Assembly: GCA_018881555.1 (NCBI GenBank)
Contig: JACAXG010000002.1
Location: forward strand, 21,031,183-21,095,182
Origin: Amblyornis subalaris
Taxonomy: Eukaryota > Chordata > Aves > Passeriformes > Ptilonorhynchidae
Reading direction: 5' to 3'
Length of the DNA stretch: 64,000 bases
The position numbers were made by a program, and so were the translations under genes. Positions within the stretch are counted from its first letter, which is position 1, and every line of letters starts with the position of its first letter. Of the stretch, positions 46,744-59,560 are shown one piece after another. The notes under the pieces were generated by a model, which saw nothing but the letters and a program-made list of their open reading frames with translations, did no database searches and was not told where the DNA came from.

Positions 46744-46930
46744 TCTAGCCTAGAGAGGGGCCTAAATGAGATATAACTGCTGTTTTTAAACAGAGTGTAA
46801 ATACTGGAAGGGTGATAGTTAAGCGAAAAGATCTGTGGTGCAAAAGCAAATTAACATAGACAGCACTGGATACTTTTAAGCTAAAAGCTTTAAGAGGGTT
46901 TTTAGCTGTAGAATGAATGATGTTCTTTAT
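46744..46930 (+). mobile_element. Possible old CR1 fragment
   Basis: AGCCTAGAGAGGGGCCTAAATGAG and ATAACTGCTGTTTTTAAACA resemble the CR1 3' region (AGCCTAGAGAAGAGAAGGCTGAG ... ATAACTGCCTTTAAATACTT), followed by GGAAGGGTGATAG. Homology to the right is doubtful. It has the same orientation as the neighbouring copy but covers an earlier part of the element, so it is a separate insertion or a rearranged piece. Confidence 0.5.
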
Positions 46931-49214
46931 GTTCCAGCAGCAACCAGAAGAGTAGGTACATTTACAGGTGAACAGGAAGAGTAGGAAAGGAAAATTAAGG
47001 GTATAGTAAGTATAGCTATTTTTAGAGATCAGCTGCTATAAATTGATCCTTGTATTTATGTAAGTAAATAAGACAATCAAACCATCAAACTTCCAGTACA
47101 AAATTTGATTTGCCTCCTTCTTCTAGCTTACAATTTCTGAAAACAAACAATTTCCAGAAAGCAGCATGTTCCTTTTCTTTTTAATTTTTTCCCCTTAGCA
47201 CTTGTTATTTTTACTCCCTGAAGATCATCATGAGGCAGATCTTGGTGCCAGGTTGCCTTGTCACACAGTAAAGGGGTGCATTTCCTTACTTGCAGCACCG
47301 CTACATGACCATTCATTTTCTGGATGGAGAAATGAATGGTGTGCCTGTAAACATCCATTGCACTTCTGGGGAGTGGAATGGTGTAGCCAGAATGGTGTAG
47401 CCCAGGATATATGATGGAGATGCTATGGAGTGGAAGTCTGGAAAGAGCTGACACTTCTTTCCTCAGGAATTGCCCTCATCTGTTTCTCAGCCAGCATGAA
47501 ATTTGTTCTTTAATAAGAGCTGGTGACATCATGTTATTACAGCCTGGTGTAACCCTGTGAGTGTCCGTATACCCCGGGAGTCAAGAAAAGAAAAAGCCTT
47601 CAAGCATAGAAGGGTCTTGGTGCCAGGAAAATTCATTAAAGAAACTCTCAGGATACGATGAGGTTCCCATTTTAAAATGCCAAAAAACAATGCAGACAGT
47701 TTGAATGTTAACCTGCAGATAAAAGATGCTTTCTTTATATTCCCAATGATGCAAGTTTTGACCTTCCACTCATCATTCCATATTTGCAGATAGTGGAGAA
47801 CAGAGCCTCCAGGGCTAGGAGGGTGAGAGAATAGGGGCATTCAAGGGAAAGCACATCTTTCATTGTGCGTGACAGGCAAAGAAAATGCTGGCTTTTACTG
47901 AAGTTGCATTTCAATAGATCACAGTCTTTGTTTATCGAATACAATATTTTTATGTTTCTGTTACAAACTTGAGTTTAAGGCTTCCTTTCTGCAGAAATGA
48001 CAACTCTGAATATTATCAAGGAAAAAAGAAGGCNATTTTAATCTAAATTCTGTCTGCACAAAGCTCTTTTCATTGCAAGCCCAGAAGCCAAGCACAACAT
48101 ATCTACAACATTTGATTAAGATCCACTGAGTATTAAGTACAAACTTACNCACGTAAGTTTCCTCCTGCAGTGCTGCTGCTAAGATATTGAATGCTGTTTT
48201 TTCCCTTTGTCTCTTTTCCCAAAGACACTTCTGTCTCTCAGGTATCCTGTACTGAAAAGTAAGTTNTTTTTCATGTAAAAAACCTAAATCTGTCATGAGG
48301 TACTCTGCTGAACTAACTTGCTGCAATACATTAGCAAGAAAAATCCACTGAGAGGGGAATGGTATAGAGGTAATCTAAAGGATTAGGGGTCACACAGAGT
48401 CAGTCAACACTTAAAGCCTTTATAGACAGAAAACTAGTGGAGGTATGAATTAGGTGGTTAAGACTACTGTAAGGTTCACAGAGACGAGCAGGAAATATGA
48501 GCATTGAAAGAGATGTGAATTCTGAACCACTATGCAAGTCTTTTTGTCTTTTAAAATACTTTACATTATTTCACAGTTCAGAAGGAAAATGTCAAATTAT
48601 ATTGGCAATTAATAAGAAGTGAAATTGCCTGCTTAGCTTAGGGAAATTTAAAATATAGCAACACGTATTACAAGTAGGTATTTTAGCAGTTAGAGGTTGG
48701 GGCAACTGGAGAGATTATTTTGGTTTTCATCAGCTTGTTTTNTGTCCGTGGAGTCAGTGGGAGATAATGCAGCAAGAGACGATAACAGTTATTTTTCATT
48801 AATATTTAAGGATCTACTGTATCATTTTTGTTGTGTACTGGGCCACCAACATATGTGCAATAAGGGGGTTTAACAGAAGTGAAATCAGGCTACCTACTCA
48901 TTACCATATGCATATATATGCATGCTATATGCACATTTAAAGTCCATTTGCATAGGGTTTGTTTCAGGTTTTTGCCTTCAATTTTATAGTCATAAATTAA
49001 GATATAGTCATTAATTATATCAATTCTAAACAACCAGTAATCTTTCCTTACTCTCAGTCAATATGAATGAGAGGTGGCAAGTACATACAAGTAGCCATTG
49101 CTTGTGCAAATGTTGGATTCAAATTACAAAAGGCTGAATTCTGAGCACAAAAATGCTGAAAAAAGGTCCTTTTGTGTACAATACTAGCAATAGAGGTTTG
49201 GGGGTTATTTTTCT
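46931..49214. other. Unannotated stretch
   Basis: No gene recognised. A 14-bp tandem duplication lies at 47376. The 47128-47840 interval is slightly GC-richer, with overlapping short frames on both strands and no family resemblance. Confidence 0.5.
47376..47403. repeat. 14-bp tandem duplication
   Basis: GAATGGTGTAGCCA is followed directly by GAATGGTGTAGCCC, differing only at the last base. Confidence 0.9.
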
Positions 49215-49472
49215 GGGACAAGGGGTAATGATTTCACACCAAAAGAGGACAGATTTAGACTACCTATAAGGAGGAAATTTTTTACAATAAGGATGGTAAA
49301 ACACCGCCACAGGCTGCTCAGAGATCTGGTGGATACTCCAGCCCTGGAAACATTCATGGTCAGGCTGGACAGGTCTCAGAGCAAACAGTTCTATTTGAAC
49401 ACATTCCTGTTTATTGCAAGGGCATTGGGCTAAATTACTTTGAAAGCCCAAACCATTCTATGATTCCATGAT
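49215..49472 (+). mobile_element. CR1 LINE 3' end, plus strand
   Basis: CTGGGACAAGGGGTAATG, GGACAGATTTAGACTACC, ATAAGGAGGAAATTTTTTACAA, CCACAGGCTGCTCAGAG, GTGGATACTCCAGCCCTGGAA and the terminus CAAACCATTCTATGATTCC are all CR1 3' UTR landmarks in order. The middle is altered: the usual GATGATCTTTGAGGTCCC block is replaced by a diverged stretch with TTGCAAGGGCATTGGGC. Confidence 0.93.
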
Positions 49473-49648
49473 TGTTCCTTGTTCTAGCTTTATTTATTTA
49501 TAAATTCACAAGATTCATTATTTTGAAAAAAACCCCACAGTTTTGTGTGGATTTGTGGTTTCATCATAGACATTAGCACCGTTTGCATTTTACATGATAA
49601 TAGTACTTTAAAGATTTTTAAATTATTCAGGAAATATTCTTATCTCCT
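49473..49648. other. Unannotated AT-rich sequence
   Basis: Short interval between a CR1 end and the GGTTT microsatellite; nothing recognised. Confidence 0.6.
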
Positions 49649-49700
49649 GGTTTGGTTTGGTTTGGTTTGGTTTGGTTTGGTTTGGTTTGGTTTGGTTTTT
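49649..49700. repeat. (GGTTT)n microsatellite
   Basis: Nine perfect GGTTT units plus a final GG, ending in a T-run. The ten GG steps could support two-tier G-quadruplex structures on the plus strand. The repeat keeps a frame open as a WFGLV repeat, which is an artefact. Confidence 0.97.
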
Positions 49701-51985
49701 AATGAGGCAAATATCAGTTTTAGTTAGAGGTGATATTATAGTTTGCCAAAATACTATCTAATATTTATTTGTAAAAGTTAAATGAATTTTCAAAAAATGC
49801 TTAGTCAGAGATGTCTTGTAGAAAGTAATTTTCAGAGATCATGTTTAAGAAAACATTAATTTCTATCACAACGCCAAGTGAAACTAGCTTCATTCTCTTA
49901 CTGATGTAAGTTTTCAAAAGGAGTTTTCAGAAAAAGTCCTCTGCATGTGGAATAAAACAATGGCTTATAAAATAAAAGGTTCTACAAGCCTCTCAGAGTT
50001 TCTGTTGCCCTAGCCATTAAAGCAGTCATCTGTCTCTACCTGATTAAAGCAGCTGCTTCTGCACTCCAGGTGACATTTGGCTCGTGAAACACCTGTAAAC
50101 AAATCTGTCAGACACAGACACCAAACCAGAGAGGTTTCAGAGCTTCCCATCTTTAAGCTAACAGGGGCTTAAGTGGTCCTATCTACATCCCCAACAGGGC
50201 ATCTTTAGTCCACAGCCATAAAGTCATTGTANTTGCAGAGATGAAGAGCAGCCAAGACATAAACAAGCTTTGACTGTGTGACTCAGCACATGGACCTGAT
50301 GCTCCTTGCAAACTTGTTCTTCCTTTTTCTGATCCAGCATGGAAGACAGTCTTCCAAGGACTGTTTGCACACAGTGGTATCTCTCTGTGCAAAAGTATGT
50401 GATATATTGGCTCATTAAAAATGTGACCCTTTCAACTTAACTGCCAAACCAAGTCTGTAACATCTGTGTCCATATGACAAAATTCCACAAAGCTGGGTGG
50501 ATATATTTTTCTCCAGGCTTGGCTGGAACTTGCAACATATGACCAACTCTATTTGATAACCAATAAGTTTAATACCTATGAAACCTCCTCACTCAACAGG
50601 TCTGAGAAAAAGCCCAAAACCCACTAATAACCCCCACAAAAAACCCCCACCCAACCAACAAATATAATAGAGGATACTTCATATTTTAAATCTGGTCTAC
50701 TACTTATATTTTCTATTCTTGCTGTGCCCTTTAAAGTTTTTCTAACCATTCCTGTGGCTGTAGATACACTGGAAATCTCATAGGTTAATTAAGCTAGTTC
50801 TTATCAGAAATTACAGTAATAGCCAGCTAGCCAAAATACTAATCTCCCAATGTGCAGCTTAAGCTTTGTATCTGAAATCAATTTGCAAGCAGCCTGCAAC
50901 ATTATACATACTGCAGCCTATTGTTAAATACCCTCCTATATCTTGCCTTTGAATTTGAATCCCAGGACTCACTCTGTCATGTTCAGTAGAATTTCGCATG
51001 CAAAGAGCCCCATAGATTTCCACAGAAAATATGCTGTAGTTATACACGTATCACCTGAAACAACTCTGNCTTTGGATGCTGTAGGATCACTCACAACACA
51101 AGGACTACAGTATTTTTAGTCTTAACCATATGGCCTGTTCATTGCATCCTAAAGGACTGTGCAACCTGTTATTGCTCCGTCAATGATTACTTGAACTTAC
51201 ATTTCATGCAAAGGGAGGACAGTCAATCTAAAGTTAATATTGTGTTCAAACTGTATACCTTACATTAACACTATCTTGCTTCTTTTCATTATATAATTTC
51301 ATAAGCAACTGTGTCCACAGCTGTAGAAGTGTAAGGCTACTCCTATTTTCACAGAAGGATTTAGCTTCTCCAGAGTAGGATAAAGGCCACTGGACTTGAT
51401 AAGCTGTATTGGTGTGCAGAGAACAGCGAGTTGTGTTTGCATGTGTTTCATTTTGCTTTTCATTTTGTCAGCAATAAAAAAAAAAAAAGGCAATGACTTT
51501 TTGTTAGTGAAATCTGTTCTAGTTTGGTTTAATTTCCTTTCTAAATAGTTGTGTTCATAGGAGAAATCTCCACTCCGAAGTACACAGAGCAGAAAAATCC
51601 CAGAGGTACATTTTGGAGTCTACAGGGAATCAAAAAACTGCAAGTACTGTAAGCATTGCTTCTGAAGCTCTTGTGTGGAGAGAAATCATGGGGCTTGCTG
51701 AATCTCACAGCAAAATCTGCTGTCTCAGCAACAATTACTGTAGATGTGCTTACAAACTGACACCAGTGATAATGTCAGTGTGCAGCTGGGATCTTAAATG
51801 GAACCTGCTGCTCCACACCAGCTCATTCAAGCAGATTCATGGGAGGGAAAAAGCAGACAGAGGGGCAGAAAGGATGCCAGTGTATGTGNGTGTGTGTATT
51901 ATAGATATATGAAAATGCAGTCATGCATTTAGAAATGAAATGTATAAAAAGGTGAAGACAGTGAAAGAATACCAACTGCCACTCA
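49701..51985. other. Unannotated stretch with a C-rich tract
   Basis: No gene recognised. A C/A-rich tract at 50613-50652 and an A-run at 51476-51488 are the only low-complexity features. The 51613-51912 frame (99 codons) matches no family. Confidence 0.5.
50613..50652 (-). other. Potential G-quadruplex sequence
   Basis: On the minus strand there are G-runs of 3, 5, 5, 3 and 3 bases (50650-50652, 50644-50648, 50631-50635, 50620-50622 and 50613-50615), separated by loops of 1, 8, 8 and 4 bases. This meets the general form of a G-quadruplex, with two loops slightly longer than the strict limit of 7. Confidence 0.6.
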
Positions 51986-51989
51986 GCAG

Positions 51990-52262
51990 GGGATTCAGGG
52001 CATGAGGAAAGCAGCATGATGCCAGCAGGTGAACAGGGCAGCAGGAGCCTGGTAACTGGCAGCCAACATGTGGCCAGGCCGGCAGGCAGCAAACACCTGG
52101 ACACTTCTTTGTGAACCAGCCAGCAGGAGNTTGGTACAGAGCAGAGAGCAGGTGGATGGGGTGGCAGCCAGGCTGGATACCTGGCAGCTGCTCGGGGTCA
52201 GCTTGTCAGAGAGTTTGCTACACAGAGCCATAAAAAGGGCTGTTTGCTTTTTCTCTGTTGCC
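51990..52262 (+). other. GC-rich patch with TATA-like box, nature unknown
   Basis: It is rich in AGCAGG, CAGGAG and GGCAGCC words in an otherwise AT-rich region. CAGCAGGAG followed by TTGGTA or CTGGTA occurs at about 52030 and about 52121, suggesting an imperfect internal duplication of about 90 bases. CATAAAAA (52229-52236) at the right edge looks like a TATA box, followed by pyrimidine-rich TTTTTCTCTGTTGCC. It could be a solo LTR of an unrecognised retroviral family or a promoter of an unannotated transcript. Frames on both strands are short and broken by an N at 52130. Confidence 0.35.
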
Positions 52263-54482
52263 TTATGATTGTTCACATATTTTAGTGGGAAAGATGAAAC
52301 ACATCTTCTCCAAAGAGCTTTTTATGGGGAAGGGGAAGCCTGTGTCATAGTTTAATATTTTTTTCAGCAGTCATTTTCAAAGAGTTGTCTCAGTTTCAGC
52401 ATCTCTTGAGCAACACTGGAATGAAATTCCCTTACATTTGTCAGTCATCAACAGTTCTGGTTTTAAGTACAATGGTCCATATTTAGATCCCCAAGCAGGG
52501 AAAGTTAACACATTAACCAGTGTAAAACTAGCCACAACAGCAATAACATTACAAACATCTTCCTGTGAGCACCACAGCAATGAGATCATTTTTCTAATCT
52601 TCAAAGGAAAAAATAGAGATTATGGAAGAGCTGATGGCATTCACTACAGCTCCACATACTTTNAGGCACTACACTGACTGTCACTATCTAGAAACTGGCT
52701 TTATATGTCCATCCTGTCCCTGATGAGCCCAGCAGAGCATGGCAGCCAGAGAATAACCAGTGCTATTGCTGCATTGTCAACACCGCAGCTGTGAAGGGGA
52801 CTAACTGGAACCAGGGTGCAAATCGAAGAGCTTTTAAGATTTGAGGTTGCACAGGTCATTAAGGTATTTTAATGAAAATTGTATTTTTTTCTATGCATTT
52901 TACAGACTTTGGTCTTTCCCCAAAGACTTAACCATACAGCTGACCTATTCAATTAAAAATCTTTCACTAGTTTGAGTCATCTGGGATAAAACTAGATATA
53001 CACGAAATTAAATCAGAATCCTTCCTTTGGAGAGAAAAGACTGATCACAATGTGGTTTTGTGGGTTTTTTTTTCTTTCTCCTTTTGTTGCTGATGCATCA
53101 TTCTCTATAGAGTGTATTTGAAGCAGGAGGGTAACCTCTTTGCTCCGTGGCAATGACATGCTGCAGGGTGTAGCACGTTCCTTGAGTGTACAAGTAGATG
53201 GATATTATATAGGAAAAAAAGAGGTGGCATTACCTCTGACCATAGCATTGATAGAATTGCACAGCTAAATCTGCTGTTTGCATTTTAAATAGGAGTTTTG
53301 TGAATAAATAGTTAAAAAAAAAGATTTGTGAATATAACCTAGGCCAGTGCTTTAATGGAAACATATAAAGTCTTAAGAGGAAGAAAACTGAGAGCAAATC
53401 ACAGAAAAAAAACCTGACCAAACTAGCTACATTGAAGGAAAAGTGCTAACTATTACATTGCTAATGGTATTTATTCCAGAAACAACTGCCGAAATGCTGA
53501 AATAATGCATTCCTGTCAGAGTTACATTGCTTAAATGCCTAAACAAAAATAGCTTGTTCAATGGATAGCCCGTTATTGCAAGAATAAAATATACAACTTG
53601 GAGCAACATGTGAAATACTTTATGGTGAAATCTGCAGGTAAAAGGCTATAATAGATATTCATAAAGGGCAAGAGTTAAAATCGTGCAAGCAACCTTGGCT
53701 GTTAATTTCTTGACTGCAGTGCCTACCTTTGCAACCTCTGCATTTTCTTCATTAAGACATTCTAAGTAATTGATCATTTTTATAGTCTTCAGAGTCTCAG
53801 ATACCATGGAAACAGGCTGAAACTAGGGGAGTGGTTGTAGTGTTAGAATAATTAGCAGTGAGTTGTGGAACAAAGTTGCTGATCAATGTTCATCCTTCCC
53901 AGTTCAGTCTCACACAGTGACTTGGCATTATTTGTGCTCTGATTTTTGTCTGTGTTGTTATGTAAATCTGTACATGTTCACATCTGCCGGTATGCACGCA
54001 TACGTTTTTTCCCATGCAGTATAATATGCGCTTACTCTCAAAAGATTGCTCTGTGATGTAAATGTACTCTACTACTTACTGAAATTAAATTGCCAATGAA
54101 ATGTTCCTCATTAGAGTGGGTTGCTTTGTTCCAGAGGAAATCCAATAGTTACGTGCACAAGTTTATCAGCACAGTTCCTCCTTTTTAAAGTTATGGCTAT
54201 TTGTGTAACATGGTCTAATGTTCCAGATCTGCAGCTCAACATCATGATTAACAAGATACCTTCCTTGCTATGAAATTCTCTGTGAAATTGAGAATCAATA
54301 TTTGTTGGAACTTTTGGAAGAGGATGAAGGAGGGTTTCGGTGTGAATCAGCAGGAATTTGTTGTCCTGGAAATCCTCAGGTTTTAGTTTAAACAAGAACA
54401 TCCCTTTGACCAGCTGTTTTTGCTTCAGGATGAATGTACGAATGCTGTGCGGTGCAGTTATGCTCAAGGTGATTTGGATAAA
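52263..54482. other. Unannotated AT-rich stretch
   Basis: No gene, RNA or transposon recognised. The interval 53690-54060 is free of repeats and holds scattered CpG and TGCA-type words, but nothing specific. Confidence 0.5.
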
Positions 54483-54672
54483 TCATAAACTCATGGAATT
54501 GCTTAGATTGGAAAAGACCTTTAAGATCTTCAAGTCCAACCTTTAACCCAGCGCTGCCGAGTCCACTACAAAACCAGTCCCTAAGTGCCACAGCTACTTG
54601 TCTTTTAAATACTGCCAGGGAGGTATCAACCACTTACTTGGGCAGCTTGTTCCAATGCTTCTGATGCAGAAA
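54483..54672 (-). mobile_element. CR1 LINE 3' end, minus strand
   Basis: TCATGGAATTGCTTAGATTGG, AAAAGACCTTTAAGATCTTCAAG, CAAGTCCAACC, TTTAAATACTGCCAGGGAGG and TGGGCAGCTTGTTCCAATGC are minus-strand CR1 3' landmarks of the same subtype as the element at 8187. Homology stops after CCAATGC. Confidence 0.93.
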
Positions 54673-56585
54673 GCATCATTTTATTTATATTTTTGAAGTG
54701 GCAAGGGTATTAGAAATTCTTCTTAGGACCTGGGAGGTAAGAAAATATAAAAAATTATAATATTCACATTCAAAGAATCTTCTAATATTACAGATGCGAA
54801 AACTTTATAACAATGCCACACAAGTTTAACTGAAACTAGTTTTACAGCAGAAGTTTCTAATTGCATTTATACTGTAACTAAGGAACAAGAGGCAGGTGTT
54901 ATTTTGATTTATTTTGATTTTGTCGAGAGTGTGGTTGTCAACAAAAACTTTTGTTGTCAAGTGAGTAAAGACAAATTTTTTGCATTAGGAATCACCTTCA
55001 GCAATAGATAATTTTTTCCCAATGAAATCTTTTACATTTCACACATCTTGCACTGTAAAGTATGTTCTTACTGAGACTATTCCACAAGAATTTCTCTGAA
55101 TAAATTTATCTAACCCCAAAATCTTCTCTTAGACTGTCATTTAATGAAAAGTGTTAAAATTTTGGCAAATNGAAGTGGCTTATGTATTATAGGAATTTGG
55201 AGAAGAAACTGAGGCTTATTTTCTCTTCTTCTAATATAAAACTCAGCAGATTGTAGTTAATGTAAAGAAAATGAGACTGGGGATAATTTTTTTTCTCGGA
55301 CATGTCTGTGCTCATGGGCACATGCATATATTACACACACCTTCCATGACAGACAGACACCGTGTTTTTATTTATGACATCTCAGTCAGTTTAGCCAAAA
55401 TGCAAAATGAAAAAAAAAAAACAAAACGGCACAAACTGCTGAGTAATAGCCAGTTTGCATTTACATTGTGCATTCAGAACGCAACATGGCATCTCTGCTG
55501 ATAGAATGATTTCCTTCCACTGTGGGATACATTCCAGGACACATGATATAAGTCAAAGGCCGACTGGAAAGCACTGCTTTCACCTGAAACTTCAATGCAA
55601 ACATCTAGGTAGTTATTTGTTTTGTGAGAGAAAGAGGTGTTTGAGGTTTTTTGGTGAGTTTGCTTTGTCTTAGTTAAAAAAAACACTCTGGCCTCCAGAA
55701 TTCTCTTTGAAATACAAACCAAAATTCCTTTATTTATGTAAAAATCATATATCAAAGTTGGTCACATCCATACTAAAGTATAGCGAGTGCAAGCTAATCT
55801 ATTTGAAAGCATCAGGAAGATATTTGAACAATCCCTATTAGCATATAAGCTCAGTTTATAGTAACACACATTAGCAGCATTTTCAAACAGAGTGATACAC
55901 CATTTGGAGATGAAAAACATAATTTTAAGGTATTCTAGGTATCATAATGAGAGTTTTTCCTTAACACTGAATATTCATGATGCATCATAAAACTAATGAT
56001 AAACATAAAAACTGATGTGAACGTTTGACTAATCTGTTCTTATTTGTTTGGAGGAGCTGTAGTAATTGCCTGGTTTGTAAATTAAACATCTGCTATGGGA
56101 ATAAACAAAAACATAACTGAGCATATTCAAATAAATTGAATTCACCTTAGTTCCATAAATTTTATTATATGGGCTCATCAATTTTATTATACCTGAGTGC
56201 TGCAATGCTATAGAAGGCAGTACCTAATTTTCTTTTAGATACTCTATTTGTAACAATAAATGTTTTCTGGTTCTAAGAAACTATTGCTCTTATTGAAGGT
56301 TTTAGTTTGTCTGGTTTTTTTTTCCTCTAAAAGATGGTCGATAAAACAGATGACTTAAGTAAATTTGGCTGCTATGTTTGTTTATTACTAAACTGTTACC
56401 CATGTCCAACAAAATGTCAAAAATAGTTTCTATTTGCATATTAGCCCGTTTCAGACATGCCACAATTCTTTTGCATGTACATAAGAAATTCATTTTACAT
56501 TTACAGTAGCCCTGTTTTGCTACCTGCCAAGTTTCAAATAGTGAAAGATTAGGACAAAAGCCAAACACAAAGACTTAAAATATTT
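54673..56585. other. Unannotated AT-rich stretch
   Basis: Contains a 10-bp duplication ATTTTGATTT twice (54901-54920) and an A-run at 55410-55420. No gene recognised. Confidence 0.5.
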
Positions 56586-56613
56586 AAAAAAACAAAACAA
56601 AACAAAACAAAAC
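56586..56613. repeat. (AAAAC)n microsatellite
   Basis: An A-run followed by regular AAAAC units, ending at AACAGCAGC. Confidence 0.95.
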
Positions 56614-59060
56614 AGCAGCAACTAAGGGGGTTTTTTTGCTTTTTTTTAAGTAAAAAGAGAAGAAACTCTCTTGGACCAACATGTTTTTCAACATTAAGCT
56701 GTTAAAAGTACTATACGATAAGTAGTTAGTTTTGGATTGCAACCATGTTTACCCAGTGCATGGGCACCAGAGGCAGACAACCTGCTTCCTTGATTTTCTA
56801 CTCTTTCTACCAATTCCAGGATAGGAAATCTTGGTGGCTTCCTGCTACAGGACTCCACTGATCAAGCAGGGTATCCTCCTACTCTATTAGGATTGCAGAA
56901 CAAAAGTTGGAAGCATTCTTATGCAACCACTAAAAATGCAGTATGTAATGCTCCCTTCAGGCCAGGACTACAAACCCACAGAAAGTTTAGAATAAGAGTA
57001 AGTAGCTGATGTATGCCTGCATTCTTACTCTCCGTAAGGTTATGAAACACCGTAAACATGAACTTAAATCTTCTGTTCCTCTGCCTCAGAAGGGTTTTCC
57101 ACCTTGCTTATGATTGTGCTTGAGTACCTTACCCCTTTGATGCAACGTAATTTTGGAGTATTGCAACTTCAGCTTTTCCTGTACAGTGAGAAAATTCTTC
57201 ACCAAATTTGATTTATAACAAGGAGATGCCAAAATTCACCAAAATTGCCTTCAGAAAGGAGGACTTGGAACACAGCACAGAAGTTGCTAATCACAGACTG
57301 AAATCTAAAATGAAGTTCAGCTCAAGAAATGAGTTGTAATTGTCATCATTCCAGGTAATCTCTATCAGAGGCACCATATCCCGGTAAACATATCAATTTG
57401 CACATCAAAGACAGTTCAGTCTTTCCTCCTGTAAAGTCATTCAGATTTGCAGTAGCAAGTGGGCCATACAGGAAGACTTTTGCCCAACTCTGCTCACTAT
57501 AGCATGCTGTGAAATTGTGTCAGTATGTTCAGGGAGGCCTTTGACATTCGCTAGAGTAGCAATAAAAATCGCGCTTCTTAGGAATTTGTGGAAAAACTGC
57601 CAATGGCTTCAGAAGCTAAACTGCATTCTGTGTTTCTAGTGTTTTGTCGATGAATGTTAATTGTGTGTCATAAGAAATAAGGATCTGAGCCTACTGATTC
57701 CAAATTAGTGATGATGCAGAAAATAAAATGGCTGGTTTAGCTTTTCAGTTGCATCAGACAGCAGTTGATACTTTTTGTGTGTGTGTGTGTGTGAAATTTT
57801 AGGAAAGAAAGGCAGAACTCCAGCAAAAGAATGATCCCTTATGAAGCCTGACAAATTAATCAAGCCACTGTTGTACATCAGAAATTTCGTAAAGATGCAG
57901 TTGTCTGTTAATGTTAAAACCCTCTTTGTTGAGTGTGAACCTTCGTGTCAGAAATTCAAATCATCATATTCCTTTTGAAGAGTTTTAATCGATAGCTAGG
58001 TGATCAGTACTCCTGTATATCCAACNTGCCGCACTTCAGAAGCCAAGTCCTCACTATAAGCAGTATATAAAACCTTGCATTGTGATTCTGCAGATGCATT
58101 TAAACACCAAGAGAGCTTTGGGAATAAAGGGAGGTGGACTGGCAAGATAAATCTGTGTAATACTTAGTCACTCATGAATAGACACCTGTACCTAACTTGA
58201 GGTACTTGAATCCCACTCATGGGTAGTAACGAGACATAAATTACAAGTCAGAGGCTTGGACAGTAAGGTATGCAGTTGTTCAAAGCATAGCAATGTGGCA
58301 GATATTGAAAAAAAATCCTGGCTTGTTTGAAAACACAAAAGTCAGTCCTTCATCATTCGGAGAGACAAAGTGATCATATTACATTATCATCCTAGACCTT
58401 TACATTGCTCTGGGGTTTTAAGTTTAATAGCAACCATTACCTTCAGAGAGGGAATATTTCTTGTTTTCATTCCACTGTACATTCCATCCAGAACAGCTAT
58501 TTCTTAATAGTGTAGCTTGTGACAGTAGCAACAAAAATTAGAAATAAATTATTCTCATCATTTCTGGGGGAAGCAAAAATCCACTCTCTCACAATAATTT
58601 TTAGACTGAACACACCACAAAAATAGAAAGTTGTTTATTGGTTTGAAGTATAGAAATGTACCATATATTTTCCTAATGAAATCTGCCACACACCGAGTAG
58701 TAAAGGACAAAAGTGCAGGCAAATCCTAACTCTGGAACAGGTTTCTAGTATTATGTAACCACCTCTTCATAGTACCTTACTCCTCACTCTCTCCTACTTC
58801 CTGGACTTCTGGACTTTTGCTTAATGAGAAAACACCCTCCGCATCACAGTAGTACTCTGCTTCATTCTCTAGATACACTCTCAATGACCTCTGCTGGATG
58901 AAATAATAAATTTCGATGCATAAAAACATTAGGTAAAATAGCCCTTTTTCTCCAGCCTTCCCCAGGTGTTTTACTGGTAAGCCAAAATAGTTTTGTTTCA
59001 TAACCAAACCTTCCCTTCCCTTCTCTCCTACTGGGACTCATATTTGTGTTCAGAAATTCA
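56614..59060. other. Unannotated stretch
   Basis: No gene or transposon recognised. Includes the (TG)9 tract at 57776-57793. The sequence around 57420-57620 is free of repeats and contains isolated CpGs (AATCGCGCTTC). Confidence 0.5.
57776..57793. repeat. (TG)9 microsatellite
   Basis: Nine uninterrupted TG units after a short T-run. Confidence 0.95.
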
Positions 59061-59560
59061 TACATAGGACTGTGGACTTTACCTTCTACACAGCTGTAGG
59101 CCCAAAGCTGCACATTTTTAGGAAGTCTTCACCCTCTTCCGCAAAATTTAATACATGCAAAGAAATACAGGAGGTATTTTCCATAAGAACAGCACTGAAA
59201 AGCCAGTCTTACTCAGGGCAAACTGCTGCCCTGGGTTTCCAAGGCCCCTCAGTCAAAAGACTAAGTCCCTCTCTCACTTCAGTCTCTTTAAAAACTGAAC
59301 TTCACTTCCTCACTGGTCCCAGGAGAAAGCCCCACAAAAGATGTTGGCCGCATTTTGCCCACCCCAACAAAGGAAAAGGGAGCGTGACTGCGTTGGTATC
59401 TGAAGTAAGTATTTCCAGCTCCAGACTGATAAGTGGCTTCCTTGGCCATGCAGCTCTGGAGTGCAAAGTGAGCCCCGGCACGCCCTCCATGTGCACCTGT
59501 CCTTGCACCCTCAGGAGCGCCACAGTGCCGCAGGTTCTGCACTCTTAGGAACCTGGGACT
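59061..59560. other. GC-richer patch with overlapping open frames
   Basis: The longest open frame of the window (59072-59548 plus, 158 codons) lies here, overlapped by two minus-strand frames of 84 and 73 codons. The right part (59440-59545) has several CpGs. GAAGTAAGT near 59401 resembles a splice donor. No frame has a recognisable motif, signal peptide or domain, and all three being open at once is what lower stop density in GC-richer DNA predicts. Not called as a gene; an exon of a non-coding RNA is possible but unsupported. Confidence 0.3.

Noticed and set aside
47346..47368. TGTAAACATCC matches the first bases of miR-30
   Set aside because: No complementary arm, and the match ends after 11 bases.
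49545..49727. Open frame with a WFGLV repeat
   Set aside because: It is the translation of the GGTTT microsatellite.
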